Source: Paenibacillus sp. (GTDB lineage: Bacteria > Bacillota > Bacilli > Paenibacillales > Paenibacillaceae). From it: a stretch of 35,320 bases of DNA. How positions within the stretch are numbered: position 1 is the first letter of the stretch; each line of letters starts with the position of its first letter. Under the pieces are notes generated by a model, which saw only the letters and a list, made by a program, of their open reading frames with translations, was not told the origin of the DNA and did not search any database. Positions 1 through 8,422 of this stretch are shown piece after piece. The DNA lies in assembly GCA_031254035.1 (NCBI GenBank), contig JAIRVF010000009.1, positions 1-35,320 on the forward strand, given 5' to 3'. The position numbers were made by a program, and so were the translations under genes.

Positions 1-72
1 AAGCTAAATTGTACCATTAGTCAAGTAACAGGTAAACAATCACAGTACACATAAATTGCAGGGGGACTAGAT

Positions 73-321
73 ATGCTTAGCGATTGGTTGGAACCTGTCA
101 TCGAAAAAAGATGTGACGAAATAAACGGAATTATGTTGGAAACGGGCATAGGCTCTGAATATGAAGTTTTCCTAAATATATTAAGAATCAATACTGCATT
201 GAGTAATGAAGAAAAGTTCGATTTGGAAAATGCTTTTATTTTGCATTCGAAACGAGTTGTAGAGATATCATACAGATCGGGACTAACTGAAGGAATACAG
301 ATATACAGAAAGGACGGGTGA
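73..321 (+). CDS. Small hypothetical protein (82 aa)
   Basis: An 82-residue soluble, acidic, mostly alpha-helical-looking protein with no signal peptide or membrane segment. The ATG at 73 is preceded by the purine-rich site GGGGGA (61-66) at good spacing. The C-terminal part (RSGLTEGIQIY) resembles the end of short uncharacterised proteins that are common in Paenibacillus (possibly DUF6809-like), but I cannot assign a family with confidence. The stop codon lies inside the stem of a rho-independent terminator, so the gene ends its transcription unit. Its promoter, if its own, lies at or before the window edge. No function is proposed. Confidence 0.65.
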   Translation: MLSDWLEPVIEKRCDEINGIMLETGIGSEYEVFLNILRINTALSNEEKFDLENAFILHSKRVVEISYRSGLTEGIQIYRKDG

Positions 322-337
322 TTTTTCCCGTCCTTTT
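309..337 (+). terminator. Rho-independent terminator of the first small gene
   Basis: AAAGGACGGG and CCCGTCCTTTT form a perfect 10-bp stem around an 8-nt loop. The A-rich left side and T-rich right side could make it work in both directions. The stop codon of the upstream gene (319-321) lies just after the left arm. Confidence 0.9.
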
Positions 338-399
338 ATAATTGTTGTATGTGATATATAATAATAAACATTCATAAATCAAAAAGGGGTTGTTATTAA

Positions 400-1500
400 A
401 TGCCACTCTCTTGTGGTATCGTCGGTCTGCCGAATGTCGGCAAATCCACTTTGTTTAATGCGATTACGCAGGCGGGTGCGGAATCCGCTAACTATCCGTT
501 TTGTACAATTGACCCGAATGTTGGCGTGGTAGAGGTTCCGGATGAGCGTCTGGACAAGTTGACAGATCTTGTGCAGCCGAACAAAACAGTTCCGACTGCC
601 TTTGAATTTGTAGATATCGCGGGTCTCGTGCGCGGCGCAAGCAAAGGTGAAGGACTGGGCAACAAATTCCTGGCTCATATTCGTGAAGTTGATGCCATCG
701 TTCATGTGGTTAGATGTTTCGAAGACGAAAATGTCACCCATGTCGACGGAAAAGTTAATCCGATCAGTGACATTCAGACCATCAATCTGGAGCTGATCCT
801 CGCGGACTTGGAGAGCGTCGACAAACGAATCGAGCGTTCCCGCAAAAATATGAAAGGCGGCAACAAGCAATACGAGCAGGAAGTTGCTGTACTTGAGCGT
901 GTGAAAGAAGCGCTGTACAATGATCAGCCTGCGCGCAGTGTGGAGCTGTCCGATGATGAGAAAGCAATCGTACGCGATCTGCATCTGCTGACGCTCAAGC
1001 CGGTTCTTTATGCGGCTAACGTGAGCGAAGACGAAGTGTCCGATGCAGACAACAATCCGTACGTACAGCAGGTTAAAGAATTTGCTGCGGCGGAAAATGC
1101 CGAAGTTGTGCCGATCAGTGCCAAAGTGGAAGCGGAAATCGCTGAACTTGAAGGGGAAGACAAGGCCATGTTCCTGGAGGAGTTGGGTCTGGAGGAATCC
1201 GGTCTGAACCGTCTGATCAAAGCAGCATACCGTCTGCTGGGACTTTATACGTATTTCACAGCGGGCGTGCAGGAAGTCCGCGCTTGGACTATCCGCAAGG
1301 GAATGAAGGCGCCACAGGCTGCGGGCGTAATCCATACCGACTTTGAACGCGGCTTTATCCGTGCCGAAGTGGTATCTTATGAAGACTTGCTCGCTGCAGG
1401 TTCCATGAATGTGGCCAAGGAACGCGGCCAGCTCCGCCTGGAGGGCAAAGAATACGTCGTCGCTGACGGCGATGTGATGCATTTCCGTTTTAATGTGTAA
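400..1500 (+). CDS. ychF: Redox-regulated ATPase/GTPase YchF (OLA1-type, Obg family)
   Basis: A 366-aa cytoplasmic P-loop NTPase of the Obg superfamily. G1 is GLPNVGKS at about residues 8-15, and the G3 region is [17 protein letters not shown] at about 68-84. The G4 position reads NVSE instead of NKxD, which is the known reason YchF proteins bind ATP as well as GTP. A coiled-coil insert (about 130-165) and a C-terminal TGS domain (about 280-366) complete the usual order and length. YchF associates with ribosomes and influences stress responses; its exact role is unsettled. The start is an ATG with AAAGGGG 10 nt upstream. It is a single-gene unit between two terminators. Confidence 0.96.
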   Translation: MPLSCGIVGLPNVGKSTLFNAITQAGAESANYPFCTIDPNVGVVEVPDERLDKLTDLVQPNKTVPTAFEFVDIAGLVRGASKGEGLGNKFLAHIREVDAIVHVVRCFEDENVTHVDGKVNPISDIQTINLELILADLESVDKRIERSRKNMKGGNKQYEQEVAVLERVKEALYNDQPARSVELSDDEKAIVRDLHLLTLKPVLYAANVSEDEVSDADNNPYVQQVKEFAAAENAEVVPISAKVEAEIAELEGEDKAMFLEELGLEESGLNRLIKAAYRLLGLYTYFTAGVQEVRAWTIRKGMKAPQAAGVIHTDFERGFIRAEVVSYEDLLAAGSMNVAKERGQLRLEGKEYVVADGDVMHFRFNV

Positions 1501-1518
1501 TAACCAACAAGGTCTTTA

Positions 1519-1603
1519 AGAGGCTGCCCCAACAGTGAACTGCAACCGATTGTTAGTCTTGCGATTAATAATGAGGCGCAGCTTGCGATGGGGCGGCTTT
1601 TTT
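1519..1603 (+). terminator. Terminator after ychF
   Basis: GAGGCTGCCCCA pairs with TGGGGCGGCTTTTTTT (G-U pair tolerated) across a long loop of about 55 nt, followed by a T run. The long loop may contain a further small hairpin. Confidence 0.8.
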
Positions 1604-1686
1604 TACTATAAAAGGATAAAGGGAATGGGGGCATAAGTCATCGGACACTATAGGATTAGTATATTAAGTTGAAGGGGGAGTACATA

Positions 1687-1917
1687 TTGAGTAATGACAT
1701 CAGTATTTGGACGCTTAAGAAAATGCCCTTGCAGCAGGTTATTCAATATATTGTGCGGAACAGTACACCTGAATTTCAAGCGCGGATGGCCGATATGAAG
1801 CAAACGGAGTATGGGCTGCTGCTACCCGATCAGGCTCAAGACAAACTGGCTGTAGCCATTTCGAAAATGAGTGAGGAGGATTATACGGATTATTTATTGG
1901 AGTTGGTCGATGAGTAA
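1687..1917 (+). CDS. Small hypothetical protein (76 aa)
   Basis: A 76-aa acidic helical protein (MSNDISIWTLKKMPLQQ...). A TTG at 1669 is in frame but unlikely to be the start, because the ribosome binding site AAGGGGGAG lies at 1672-1680, inside that longer frame. The TTG at 1687 sits 6 nt after that site and is the likely initiator. No signal peptide, membrane helix or recognised catalytic motif is visible. It is followed by a strong terminator shared with the convergent operon. I do not recognise the family and propose no function. Confidence 0.6.
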   Translation: MSNDISIWTLKKMPLQQVIQYIVRNSTPEFQARMADMKQTEYGLLLPDQAQDKLAVAISKMSEEDYTDYLLELVDE

Positions 1918-1941
1918 ACGAGTAGGAGAGGGGAACATAAC

Positions 1942-1987
1942 AAAAATCGGGTATCAAGATATTGAATCTCGATAGCCCGATTTTTTT
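1942..1987. terminator. Bidirectional terminator between convergent units
   Basis: AAAAATCGGG...CCCGATTTTTTT forms a 10-bp stem with inner ATC/GAT pairing. The flanking A run and T run let it serve both the plus-strand small gene and the minus-strand sigma-factor operon that ends at 2028. Confidence 0.85.
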
Positions 1988-2027
1988 AGATCTCGCCACA
2001 AGCGTCATAACCAGACCACGATTAAAA

Positions 2028-3200
2028 CTACTCGTTGTCCCCGTAATTTACTTTGATGCTTCCGTTGGTAGTGTCCAACTCTACTTTGTGAGTACCGTCG
2101 CCGATCGTTGCGCTCCGTTTGTCGTCATCGTCTTGGACCCAAGAGATATTGCCTTTGATGGACGAGTTCGTTGTTTTGGCTTTAATTTCTGCATTTGTAT
2201 TTTTCGGAATCCCTAATGAGATGCTGCCATTTGAGCTGCTGCAGTTCCAGTCACCACCAATAGCGGATGTGCCTTTGATGCTACCGTTGGTTGTTTTGGC
2301 TGTTAAACCGCCAGCAATATTATTCACTGTGATGGCACTGTTGCTTGTTTTTAGTTGTGCGGAACCGCCGACATCAGTCACACGCACGGTTCCATTGGTC
2401 GTTGTTGCAGAAACATTGTCTTTAATTTGCTCTAAAGTAATGGAAGAATTGGAGGTTGTTGCAGAGACAATGCCTTCAATTTGAGTCAAATTGATGGATC
2501 CGTTGGTGGTCACGGCCGTGAAGCCTGCTCCGGTTTCCCTTCCTTTAATTGAATCGTTTTTGGTGTGTACTTCCACTTCCAACGGTTTAGGGATCTGAAC
2601 ATTCAAATACTCTTCATCTTTATCGAATTCGATGTTAAAAAATGAAAACCAATTGTTGTCGTCATTCAGCGATAGGACAAGCGTATCACCCTCCGTATTA
2701 ACCTTCCATCTCTCTTCAATCATACGGTCCGCATCTTTCTGGGTGTTAGCGTCTTGGAAGCGGAATTTGCCGTCATACGCTACTTTGGCATTGTCCGTAC
2801 CAGTCACGTCAACTTTTCCATGATCCACAACAATTTCAACGCGTTTGACATTGCTGCCGATCTCGGTTGAACCGTGAATTGCGCCTGCGTATCCTTTGTT
2901 AAACAGAGTGCCTAAATTTGGAATCATAACCTGGGCTGTGCTGACGAGCAAAAGGAGAATCAATATGGTTACGCTGAAGCCGCCCAACCGGACCCGTTTG
3001 TCGGAGTGAATAATGTTGGCGACTACGACTTCAACGCCCAGAAGGATGAGTAGCACAGGCCATATATATTTCAGGACCTCAAATGATAAGACATGGTTTA
3101 ATTGCAATAAAACGATGACGCCAATGCCGATGAGACCAATCGCTGTGGTCCACCTGCCAACTTTAATGGTTCGCGGGGCATCTTTGATAGGAGTGTTCAC
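2028..3200 (-). CDS. Membrane-anchored DUF4097 beta-repeat protein with LiaF-like N terminus
   Basis: A 390-aa protein. The first ~90 residues hold three hydrophobic segments of the LiaI/LiaF-like transmembrane type (VLKYIWPVLLILLGVEVV at the second). The rest is a DUF4097 extracellular domain with a regularly repeated motif T-[TS]-N-[GS]-[ST]-[IV], seen at least eight times, as expected for a right-handed beta-solenoid. It starts with GTG overlapping the stop of the preceding gene (GTGA) and is the last gene of the sigma/anti-sigma operon. In related Bacillales operons such proteins act in envelope-stress sensing or as surface adhesin-like sensors. The role here is inferred from context only. 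Confidence 0.85.
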   Translation of the reverse strand: MNTPIKDAPRTIKVGRWTTAIGLIGIGVIVLLQLNHVLSFEVLKYIWPVLLILLGVEVVVANIIHSDKRVRLGGFSVTILILLLLVSTAQVMIPNLGTLFNKGYAGAIHGSTEIGSNVKRVEIVVDHGKVDVTGTDNAKVAYDGKFRFQDANTQKDADRMIEERWKVNTEGDTLVLSLNDDNNWFSFFNIEFDKDEEYLNVQIPKPLEVEVHTKNDSIKGRETGAGFTAVTTNGSINLTQIEGIVSATTSNSSITLEQIKDNVSATTTNGTVRVTDVGGSAQLKTSNSAITVNNIAGGLTAKTTNGSIKGTSAIGGDWNCSSSNGSISLGIPKNTNAEIKAKTTNSSIKGNISWVQDDDDKRSATIGDGTHKVELDTTNGSIKVNYGDNE

Positions 3201-3718
3201 AAGGCTTCATTTCCTTTACGGTCATTTTTTCTGAACAAAAGCATCAGGCCGTATCCAATCAATGCGATAGCCAGCAGGATGCTTGCCGCATTTTCTTGCA
3301 GCAGCCAGCTCCAAAGCCCAGGGAAGACGGTTGTGAGCAGCACCATGGCGCCAACAATGACGCAACCTACACCGGTCCAGAAGGGATTCAGCTGATTATC
3401 ACGCGGATATCCTCCGGCAGCCATTAAATCCTGCATCGTCCAGGGGTACCCGAACGTATCATGGCCCATCATCATGCGATCATGCTCCGCGGCTGCAGCT
3501 TTCATCCATGTGGCTTTCTGTAAGGCGTCAAACAATTGGTAAAACCACAGGATTGCGAGCGCAAAGGAGAAAATCAGCGGAATGGAAGGGATAAGTATGA
3601 TGCTAACGCAGGCTGCGATCATGATTTGGATCCCTTTTTTAGTAAAGCCCAGGTAAAGATGTCCGACCCCGGGAAGCAACGCAAACATAAAAGTAAGCCA
3701 TTTTCTTTTTCTAATCAT
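3197..3718 (-). CDS. Small polytopic membrane protein of the ECF operon
   Basis: A 173-aa protein that starts with a positively charged MIRKRKW, followed by a helix with LPGVGHLYLG, a motif typical of short TM2-like membrane proteins. Four or so hydrophobic segments are visible (about residues 7-22, 28-58, 112-133 and 139-160), with a soluble loop of about 50 residues between. It overlaps the anti-sigma gene and the DUF4097 gene by 4 nt each, so the three are probably translationally coupled. A likely partner of the envelope-sensing proteins; the exact function is unknown. Confidence 0.75.
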   Translation of the reverse strand: MIRKRKWLTFMFALLPGVGHLYLGFTKKGIQIMIAACVSIILIPSIPLIFSFALAILWFYQLFDALQKATWMKAAAAEHDRMMMGHDTFGYPWTMQDLMAAGGYPRDNQLNPFWTGVGCVIVGAMVLLTTVFPGLWSWLLQENAASILLAIALIGYGLMLLFRKNDRKGNEAL

Positions 3719-4137
3719 CGTTTAACCTCCTTTAGTAATTGATCCACGGAATTGGAGAGTTTTTGCGTAGCGTCCGTAATTCCTGTCCCCAATTGCTCAA
3801 ATACACCGAACTGGAACAGGCAGAAGGCAAGGCATGCCGCAACCGTAAAATGCGTGAACATCGATTTCCGGGAATCTCTTGGTTTCAGGCGCGAAGTCTG
3901 GTGAGTATATAGAGGCGGCATCTGCCGGATATTATCCATGATGTCCGCAGTCATATCGGGAAAATCCATCTCTATTTCAGGCTGCCCCCAGATACTGGAC
4001 ATTTCTTGTAACTCCTTGTGCCATGCCTGGCATGCAGGGCAGGTACGCAGATGCTGTTCGATATAAAGGGAGGATTCGGGTGGCAGTTCACCTGCGGTAT
4101 AAGCCCCTAGTTGATATTGGATCAATTCGCATTTCAT
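3715..4137 (-). CDS. Zinc-finger anti-sigma factor (zf-HC2 type)
   Basis: A 140-aa single-span membrane protein. The N terminus carries the ZAS signature H29-x3-C33-x2-C36 with an additional Cys3 as probable fourth zinc ligand. One transmembrane helix lies at about residues 94-112 (FTHFTVAACLAFCLFQFGVF), followed by a short outer segment. This is the expected architecture for an anti-sigma factor that holds its cognate ECF sigma factor at the membrane. Its ATG overlaps the sigma-factor stop by 4 nt, the usual sigma/anti-sigma arrangement. The extracytoplasmic part is very short (about 25 residues), so sensing may depend on the two downstream membrane proteins. Confidence 0.88.
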   Translation of the reverse strand: MKCELIQYQLGAYTAGELPPESSLYIEQHLRTCPACQAWHKELQEMSSIWGQPEIEMDFPDMTADIMDNIRQMPPLYTHQTSRLKPRDSRKSMFTHFTVAACLAFCLFQFGVFEQLGTGITDATQKLSNSVDQLLKEVKR

Positions 4138-4667
4138 CGTAATTCCTCTCCTTTCTTCCGCATCATTGCCCTTGCGCGGTACAGCTGGGATTCTACGGTT
4201 TTAGCGGTAATGCCGCGTCTTTCAGCGATTTCCTGATAAGAGCGTTGTTCAAAATAATACATCCGGACGGACGTCCGGTATGGCTCGCCCAGCTCGTCGA
4301 CGATTTTGTGGAGCTTACTGCTCCTTTCCTCGGCCAAAACGATCTGTTCGGGCGTTTCATGGGTCACCCAGTCGTTTTCGGTTACTTCTCCCGGACTTCG
4401 CCGCGTCTGCTCGCGCTGTTGCGCGCGTTTCCAGTCGAGACATTTGCGGACGGCAATCTGGTAGAGCCAGGTGGAGAAGGAGGAATCTTCACGGAAGGCG
4501 GGCAGTGCTGAGTATGCCTTCATAAATATGTCCTGCGACAAATCTTTGGCCGAGATGTCATCGAATGTTATTTTAAGGCACACGTGGTAAACCATGTTTT
4601 GGTACCGCTGCACCAGAAACTTATAAGCTTCCGGATGGCCGGCTTTGACGGCCCGGACCCATTGCAA
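4134..4667 (-). CDS. ECF-type RNA polymerase sigma factor
   Basis: A protein of about 177 aa with sigma-70 region 2 (AKDLSQDIFMKAYSALPAF and FSTWLYQIAVRKCLDW, about residues 40-80) and region 4 (YRTSVRMYYFEQRSYQEIAE plus a helix-turn-helix, about 123-170). There is no region 3 or region 1.1, as in group 4 (ECF) factors. The start is uncertain. TTG at 4667 lies 13 nt or more from the strong site GGAGGGGAG (4682-4690), whereas an in-frame CTG at 4676 has ideal spacing and would add Met-Glu-Glu. No ATG exists in frame upstream before a stop at 4701. First gene of a four-gene operon that includes its anti-sigma factor. Confidence 0.92.
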   Translation of the reverse strand: MQWVRAVKAGHPEAYKFLVQRYQNMVYHVCLKITFDDISAKDLSQDIFMKAYSALPAFREDSSFSTWLYQIAVRKCLDWKRAQQREQTRRSPGEVTENDWVTHETPEQIVLAEERSSKLHKIVDELGEPYRTSVRMYYFEQRSYQEIAERRGITAKTVESQLYRARAMMRKKGEELR

Positions 4668-4704
4668 CTCTTCCAGTCTTCTCCCCTCCTTCCCGTTCGA
4701 TTAG

Positions 4705-4735
4705 TTTGACGCCACATATTTTCGTATCCCTGCAA
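4705..4735 (-). promoter_or_regulatory. Candidate ECF-type autoregulated promoter
   Basis: On the minus strand, TTTGCAGGG is followed by 16 nt and then CGTCAAA. The 16-nt gap and the CGTC -10 element match the general layout of ECF promoters. The predicted transcript would begin near 4700 and give a short leader with the GGAGGGGAG site. The -35 lacks the common AAC core, so this is suggestive only. Confidence 0.4.
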
Positions 4736-4886
4736 ACTTTTTAAAAATATTTTTTCAAGGCACATCCATTATTTTCTATCCCCATCCGAAAGGCAAGAAT
4801 AACTTTTAACGGTCCTTCTTTAGCCATATATAAATGAGCTAAATCCCTTAACTAATTCAAAGCTGGTAAATATGCATATTTCATGA

Positions 4887-4976
4887 TATAATAAAAAGTC
4901 GTCTGTCCATGGTTTAATAACGGGATAAACGACGTTTTCTTCATTCATTACCGAAAGTACTTAAAATAACTACAAT
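4887..4976 (+). promoter_or_regulatory. Candidate promoters of prfA in the divergent intergenic region
   Basis: Two possible -10 boxes precede prfA: TATAAT at 4887-4892 (no good -35) and TACAAT at 4971-4976 with a weak TTACCG 17 nt upstream (4948-4953). Between them, AAAAGTCGT (about 4896-4902) and ACGACGTTTT (about 4929-4937) form an imperfect inverted repeat of unknown role. The remaining AT-rich stretch 4740-4880 shows nothing else that I can support. Confidence 0.4.
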
Positions 4977-5005
4977 ATATTAAAAACACAGGAGAGGTGA
5001 TCCCC

Positions 5006-6073
5006 TTGTTGGACCGATTGCAAGCCTTGGCAGACCGCTATGAAAAGCTAAGCGAGTTGCTGTGTGATCCAGATGTTGTGAACGACAGCAAGCGACTTCG
5101 GGAATATTCGAAAGAACAATCTGACTTACAACCTGCCTTTGAGGCTTATACTGAATATAAAACTGTAACGGAAGAGCTGGAAGCGGCCAAAGTCATGCAG
5201 GGCGAAAAGCTTGATGATGAAATGCGTGAGATGGTGAAAATGGAAATCGACGAGCTTTCCACCCGTCAGACGGAGCTTGATGAGCGCATTCGCATTTTGC
5301 TGCTGCCTAAAGACCCGAATGATGATAAAAACGTGATCATTGAAATCCGCGGCGCGGCCGGCGGCGACGAAGCTGCGTTGTTTGCGGCTGACCTCTACCG
5401 CATGTACACCCGCTATGCCGATAACCAGGGCTGGCGCGTGGAGCTGATGGATGCCAACACGAACGATCTTGGCGGCTTCAAAGAGGTCATCTTCATGATC
5501 AACGGAAAAGGCGCGTACAGCAAAATGAAATACGAAAGCGGCGCGCACCGCGTGCAGCGTATTCCTGCGACGGAATCCGGGGGCCGGATTCATACGTCGA
5601 CTTCAACGGTAGCTGTTATGCCAGAGGTTGAAGACCTCGACATCGAGATTCACGACAAGGATATCCGCGTGGATACATTCTGTTCCAGTGGTGCGGGCGG
5701 ACAATCCGTCAACACGACCAAATCGGCGGTGCGTGTGACGCATATTCCGACAGGGATCGTGGCAACCTGTCAAGACGGCAAATCCCAGAACTCGAACAAA
5801 GATAAGGCGCTTCAGGTGCTTCGCGCCCGGATCTTCGACGTTAAACGCCAAGAAGAGGAAGCGAAGTATGCCGGGGAACGTAAAAGCAAAGTCGGTACTG
5901 GAGACCGCAGTGAACGGATTCGGACTTATAACTACCCGCAAAGCCGGGTAACCGACCACCGCATCGGTCTGACGCTGCACAAGCTGGACCAGGTGATGAA
6001 CGGTGAAATCGAGGAGATCATCTCGGCACTGAACATTGCCGAACAGGCAGAAATGATGGAAAAAGGGGAATAA
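5006..6073 (+). CDS. prfA: Peptide chain release factor 1
   Basis: 355 aa. It reads UAA and UAG stop codons and triggers peptidyl-tRNA hydrolysis on the ribosome. The catalytic GGQ is present in SGAGGQSVN (about residue 230), and the stop-codon reading tripeptide is PAT in [14 protein letters not shown], the RF1-type version (RF2 has SPF). A GTG at 4997 is in frame but lies within the ribosome binding site GGAGAGGTGAT. The TTG at 5006 follows at correct distance and gives the family-typical N terminus [15 protein letters not shown]. prmC follows after 4 nt and methylates the GGQ glutamine of this protein. Confidence 0.97.
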   Translation: MLDRLQALADRYEKLSELLCDPDVVNDSKRLREYSKEQSDLQPAFEAYTEYKTVTEELEAAKVMQGEKLDDEMREMVKMEIDELSTRQTELDERIRILLLPKDPNDDKNVIIEIRGAAGGDEAALFAADLYRMYTRYADNQGWRVELMDANTNDLGGFKEVIFMINGKGAYSKMKYESGAHRVQRIPATESGGRIHTSTSTVAVMPEVEDLDIEIHDKDIRVDTFCSSGAGGQSVNTTKSAVRVTHIPTGIVATCQDGKSQNSNKDKALQVLRARIFDVKRQEEEAKYAGERKSKVGTGDRSERIRTYNYPQSRVTDHRIGLTLHKLDQVMNGEIEEIISALNIAEQAEMMEKGE

Positions 6074-6077
6074 TGCT

Positions 6078-7013
6078 TTGCATGTAACCACATTTGTGAT
6101 GTCGCCAAAGCAAACGATACGGGAAGCCTTCGTTGAGGCTTCCTCTTTTTTAACAACTTGCGGAGTCACGGAGCCGCAGCGCAGTGCCCAACTGCTGCTA
6201 GAGCATGTGCTGCAGATGGAAGGGGCAGCCTATTATATGGCGTTGCCCGAGCCTTTCCCTGAGGAGCGCAGAGCGCCGTGGGAGCGGGTGGTTACGCGCC
6301 GGGGAGCCGGCGAACCGTTGCAATATATCACGGGAGAGCAGGAGTTTTACGGCATCCCGTTTGAAGTGACGCCAGCCGTGCTGATTCCGCGGCCGGAAAC
6401 GGAACTGCTCGTTGAGGCCGTGCTTATGCAGGCGAAGCGCCTGTGGCCGGCGGGCGGCGCGCCAAGTGGCGGCGCAAGCGATGACGGCGTACAGCGTCCG
6501 CTCGAGTGCGCCGATATCGGCACTGGCAGCGGCGCCATCGCTGTCACGCTGGCGCTGCACGCCCCGCGCTGGCATGTGTGCGCCAGCGACATATCGGCGG
6601 ACGCGCTGCAGGTTGCCGCGCGCAACGCCGCCGCAAACGGCGCGGAGGTTGCCTTCCTAGAAGGCAACCTGCTGGAGCCGTTTGCGGGCGGATGGTTGGA
6701 CATTCTCGTGTCCAACCCGCCGTACATCCCTGCGGCCGATATTCCCGGCCTGCAGCAGGAGGTGCGCGACCATGAGCCGCGCACCGCACTGGATGGCGGT
6801 ACGGACGGGCTCGCGCCGTACCGCATCATGATGGAGCAGCTGCCGCTGCTCCAGGCCCCGCCCCGGCTCATCGGGTTTGAGCTCGGGCAGGGGCAAGCGC
6901 AGGATGTCGCAGAGCTCCTGCGCGGCGCGGGCCACTGGGACGAGATTATCATCGTCCCAGATCTAGCCGGCATAGAGCGCCATGTACTCGGCGTCTCAAG
7001 CGTGCCACGCTAA
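6078..7013 (+). CDS. prmC: Release factor glutamine methyltransferase PrmC (HemK)
   Basis: 311 aa if started at TTG 6078, which has AGGGGAA about 8 nt upstream overlapping the end of prfA. The ATG at 6099 would give a more family-typical MSPKQTIREAF start but lacks a visible ribosome binding site. SAM-binding motif I is DIGTGSGAIAV (about residue 139) and the substrate-Gln binding signature is NPPY in VSNPPYIPAADI. It N5-methylates the GGQ glutamine of RF1 and RF2. The middle and end (about 6400-6990) are strikingly GC-rich and rich in GGC/GCG codons compared with prfA and the next gene. Confidence 0.95.
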   Translation: MHVTTFVMSPKQTIREAFVEASSFLTTCGVTEPQRSAQLLLEHVLQMEGAAYYMALPEPFPEERRAPWERVVTRRGAGEPLQYITGEQEFYGIPFEVTPAVLIPRPETELLVEAVLMQAKRLWPAGGAPSGGASDDGVQRPLECADIGTGSGAIAVTLALHAPRWHVCASDISADALQVAARNAAANGAEVAFLEGNLLEPFAGGWLDILVSNPPYIPAADIPGLQQEVRDHEPRTALDGGTDGLAPYRIMMEQLPLLQAPPRLIGFELGQGQAQDVAELLRGAGHWDEIIIVPDLAGIERHVLGVSSVPR

Positions 7014-7099
7014 TTTTCCTTTGCATCCGGTTTAAACTACAATAGAGATCATGGGACCCGGGGTTGTCGTTAAATCCTGTACAATTTGGAGGATGCCGC

Positions 7100-8329
7100 A
7101 TGCCGCAGAATTTCAAACGAATGGATATGTCCATCATATTGATCCTGCTAGCGCTTATGGCCTTCAGTTTATTTTCCATTTATAGCGTCACTGCGGGCAG
7201 ACCTAAGGTCGGACATTATGCGGAGCGTATGGCTGTTTATTACGCTGTCGGTTTCGTGGCCTTTTTGATTTTCTCATTGGTCAGCTATAAGTTGCTGATC
7301 AAGTATGCCTTGTACATTTATCTCTTTGGGCTTGCATTGCTGGTAATGGTGTTGTTTATTGGCAATGAGTATTACGGAGCCAGGGGATGGATGACGCTCC
7401 CGGGCGGCCTCAGCCTTCAGCCTGCGGAATTGTTCAAATTGTTTCTCATTATTTTTATTTCTTACCTACTCCAGAGGAAACGTAAACACAAGCTTTCTTT
7501 ATGGCGCGACGTGGTGCCTCTTGGCCTCGTTACGTTTGTACCATGGCTGCTCGTCATGGCGCAAAATGATCTTGGCAATGCGCTCAGTTATATGGTGATT
7601 CTGGCTGGACTTCTTTGGGTTGGTAATATGAAATACGCCCATTCGCTTATCACACTCGTCGTTATCTTCGTTGCTGTATTCAGCGGCATTCAGGCGTATA
7701 TTCATTACCATGACAAGGCGGTCAAGTTGATCAGCGAGGATTTGGGCAAAAAACACTGGATTGCGCGTTTTGACCCCTGGCTCGTACCTGAGCTTGCTTC
7801 CCGCGACGTCAGCTGGCAGACCTATAACGCGAATTTGGCCATTGGCTCGGGCGGCATTGAAGGCAAGGGGTACATGAAGGGGACGAGCATCCAGTCTGAG
7901 CGGGTTCCGCTGGCCTACGCCGATTCGATTTTCGTACAAATCGCAGAGGAATATGGATTTATCGGCTCTTCGGTATTACTTCTGCTTTATTTCATTCTGA
8001 TTCATCGGATGATTCTAATCGCAGCTGATTGCAAGGGCAGGGCGGGGCCATACCTGATTACGGGGATTATTGCCATGTTCGTATACCAGATTTTCGTAAA
8101 CGTCGGTGCTTTTATTGGGCTGATGCCACTTACTGGCATCACGCTTCCCTTTATTAGTTTCGGAGGGACCTCGCTATTGATCAACATGATAAGCGTAGGT
8201 ATTGCCATGAGCATCCGAATTCACGGACAGGAAGAGGAGGAGCCATTCACGCTTTCTGAAAAACCGGTGGAAGTAAGTTGGGTTGGCAAAGCCTTGCAGC
8301 GCATCCGTAATGGTTTTATCAGGAATTGA
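7100..8329 (+). CDS. SEDS peptidoglycan glycosyltransferase, FtsW/RodA/SpoVE family (copy 1)
   Basis: 409 aa and polytopic (about ten transmembrane helices). It polymerises lipid II into glycan strands together with a class B PBP. The SEDS signature PLTGITLPFISFGGTSL lies near the C terminus, and the catalytic Asp position is D275 in YADSIFVQIAEEYGF (RodA-type proteins have HTDFIF). The start is ATG 7100 after TTTGGAGGA (7085-7092); the frame is open further upstream to 7064, but that part contains the ribosome binding site. The next gene is a paralogue with long near-identical blocks. It cannot be named rodA, ftsW or spoVE from sequence alone. Confidence 0.92.
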   Translation: MPQNFKRMDMSIILILLALMAFSLFSIYSVTAGRPKVGHYAERMAVYYAVGFVAFLIFSLVSYKLLIKYALYIYLFGLALLVMVLFIGNEYYGARGWMTLPGGLSLQPAELFKLFLIIFISYLLQRKRKHKLSLWRDVVPLGLVTFVPWLLVMAQNDLGNALSYMVILAGLLWVGNMKYAHSLITLVVIFVAVFSGIQAYIHYHDKAVKLISEDLGKKHWIARFDPWLVPELASRDVSWQTYNANLAIGSGGIEGKGYMKGTSIQSERVPLAYADSIFVQIAEEYGFIGSSVLLLLYFILIHRMILIAADCKGRAGPYLITGIIAMFVYQIFVNVGAFIGLMPLTGITLPFISFGGTSLLINMISVGIAMSIRIHGQEEEEPFTLSEKPVEVSWVGKALQRIRNGFIRN

Positions 8330-8422
8330 ATATGACACTGCTATTCCTTTACAATAGACAGGTGAGTTCTAATATGCATTGCGGCAAGAAGGGGCGGAAA
8401 AGGCCTGCAAGGGGGATAGCAC

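Noticed and set aside
379..1482. A 367-codon open frame antisense to ychF
   Set aside because: Codon-bias shadow of ychF; no family resemblance and no start context.
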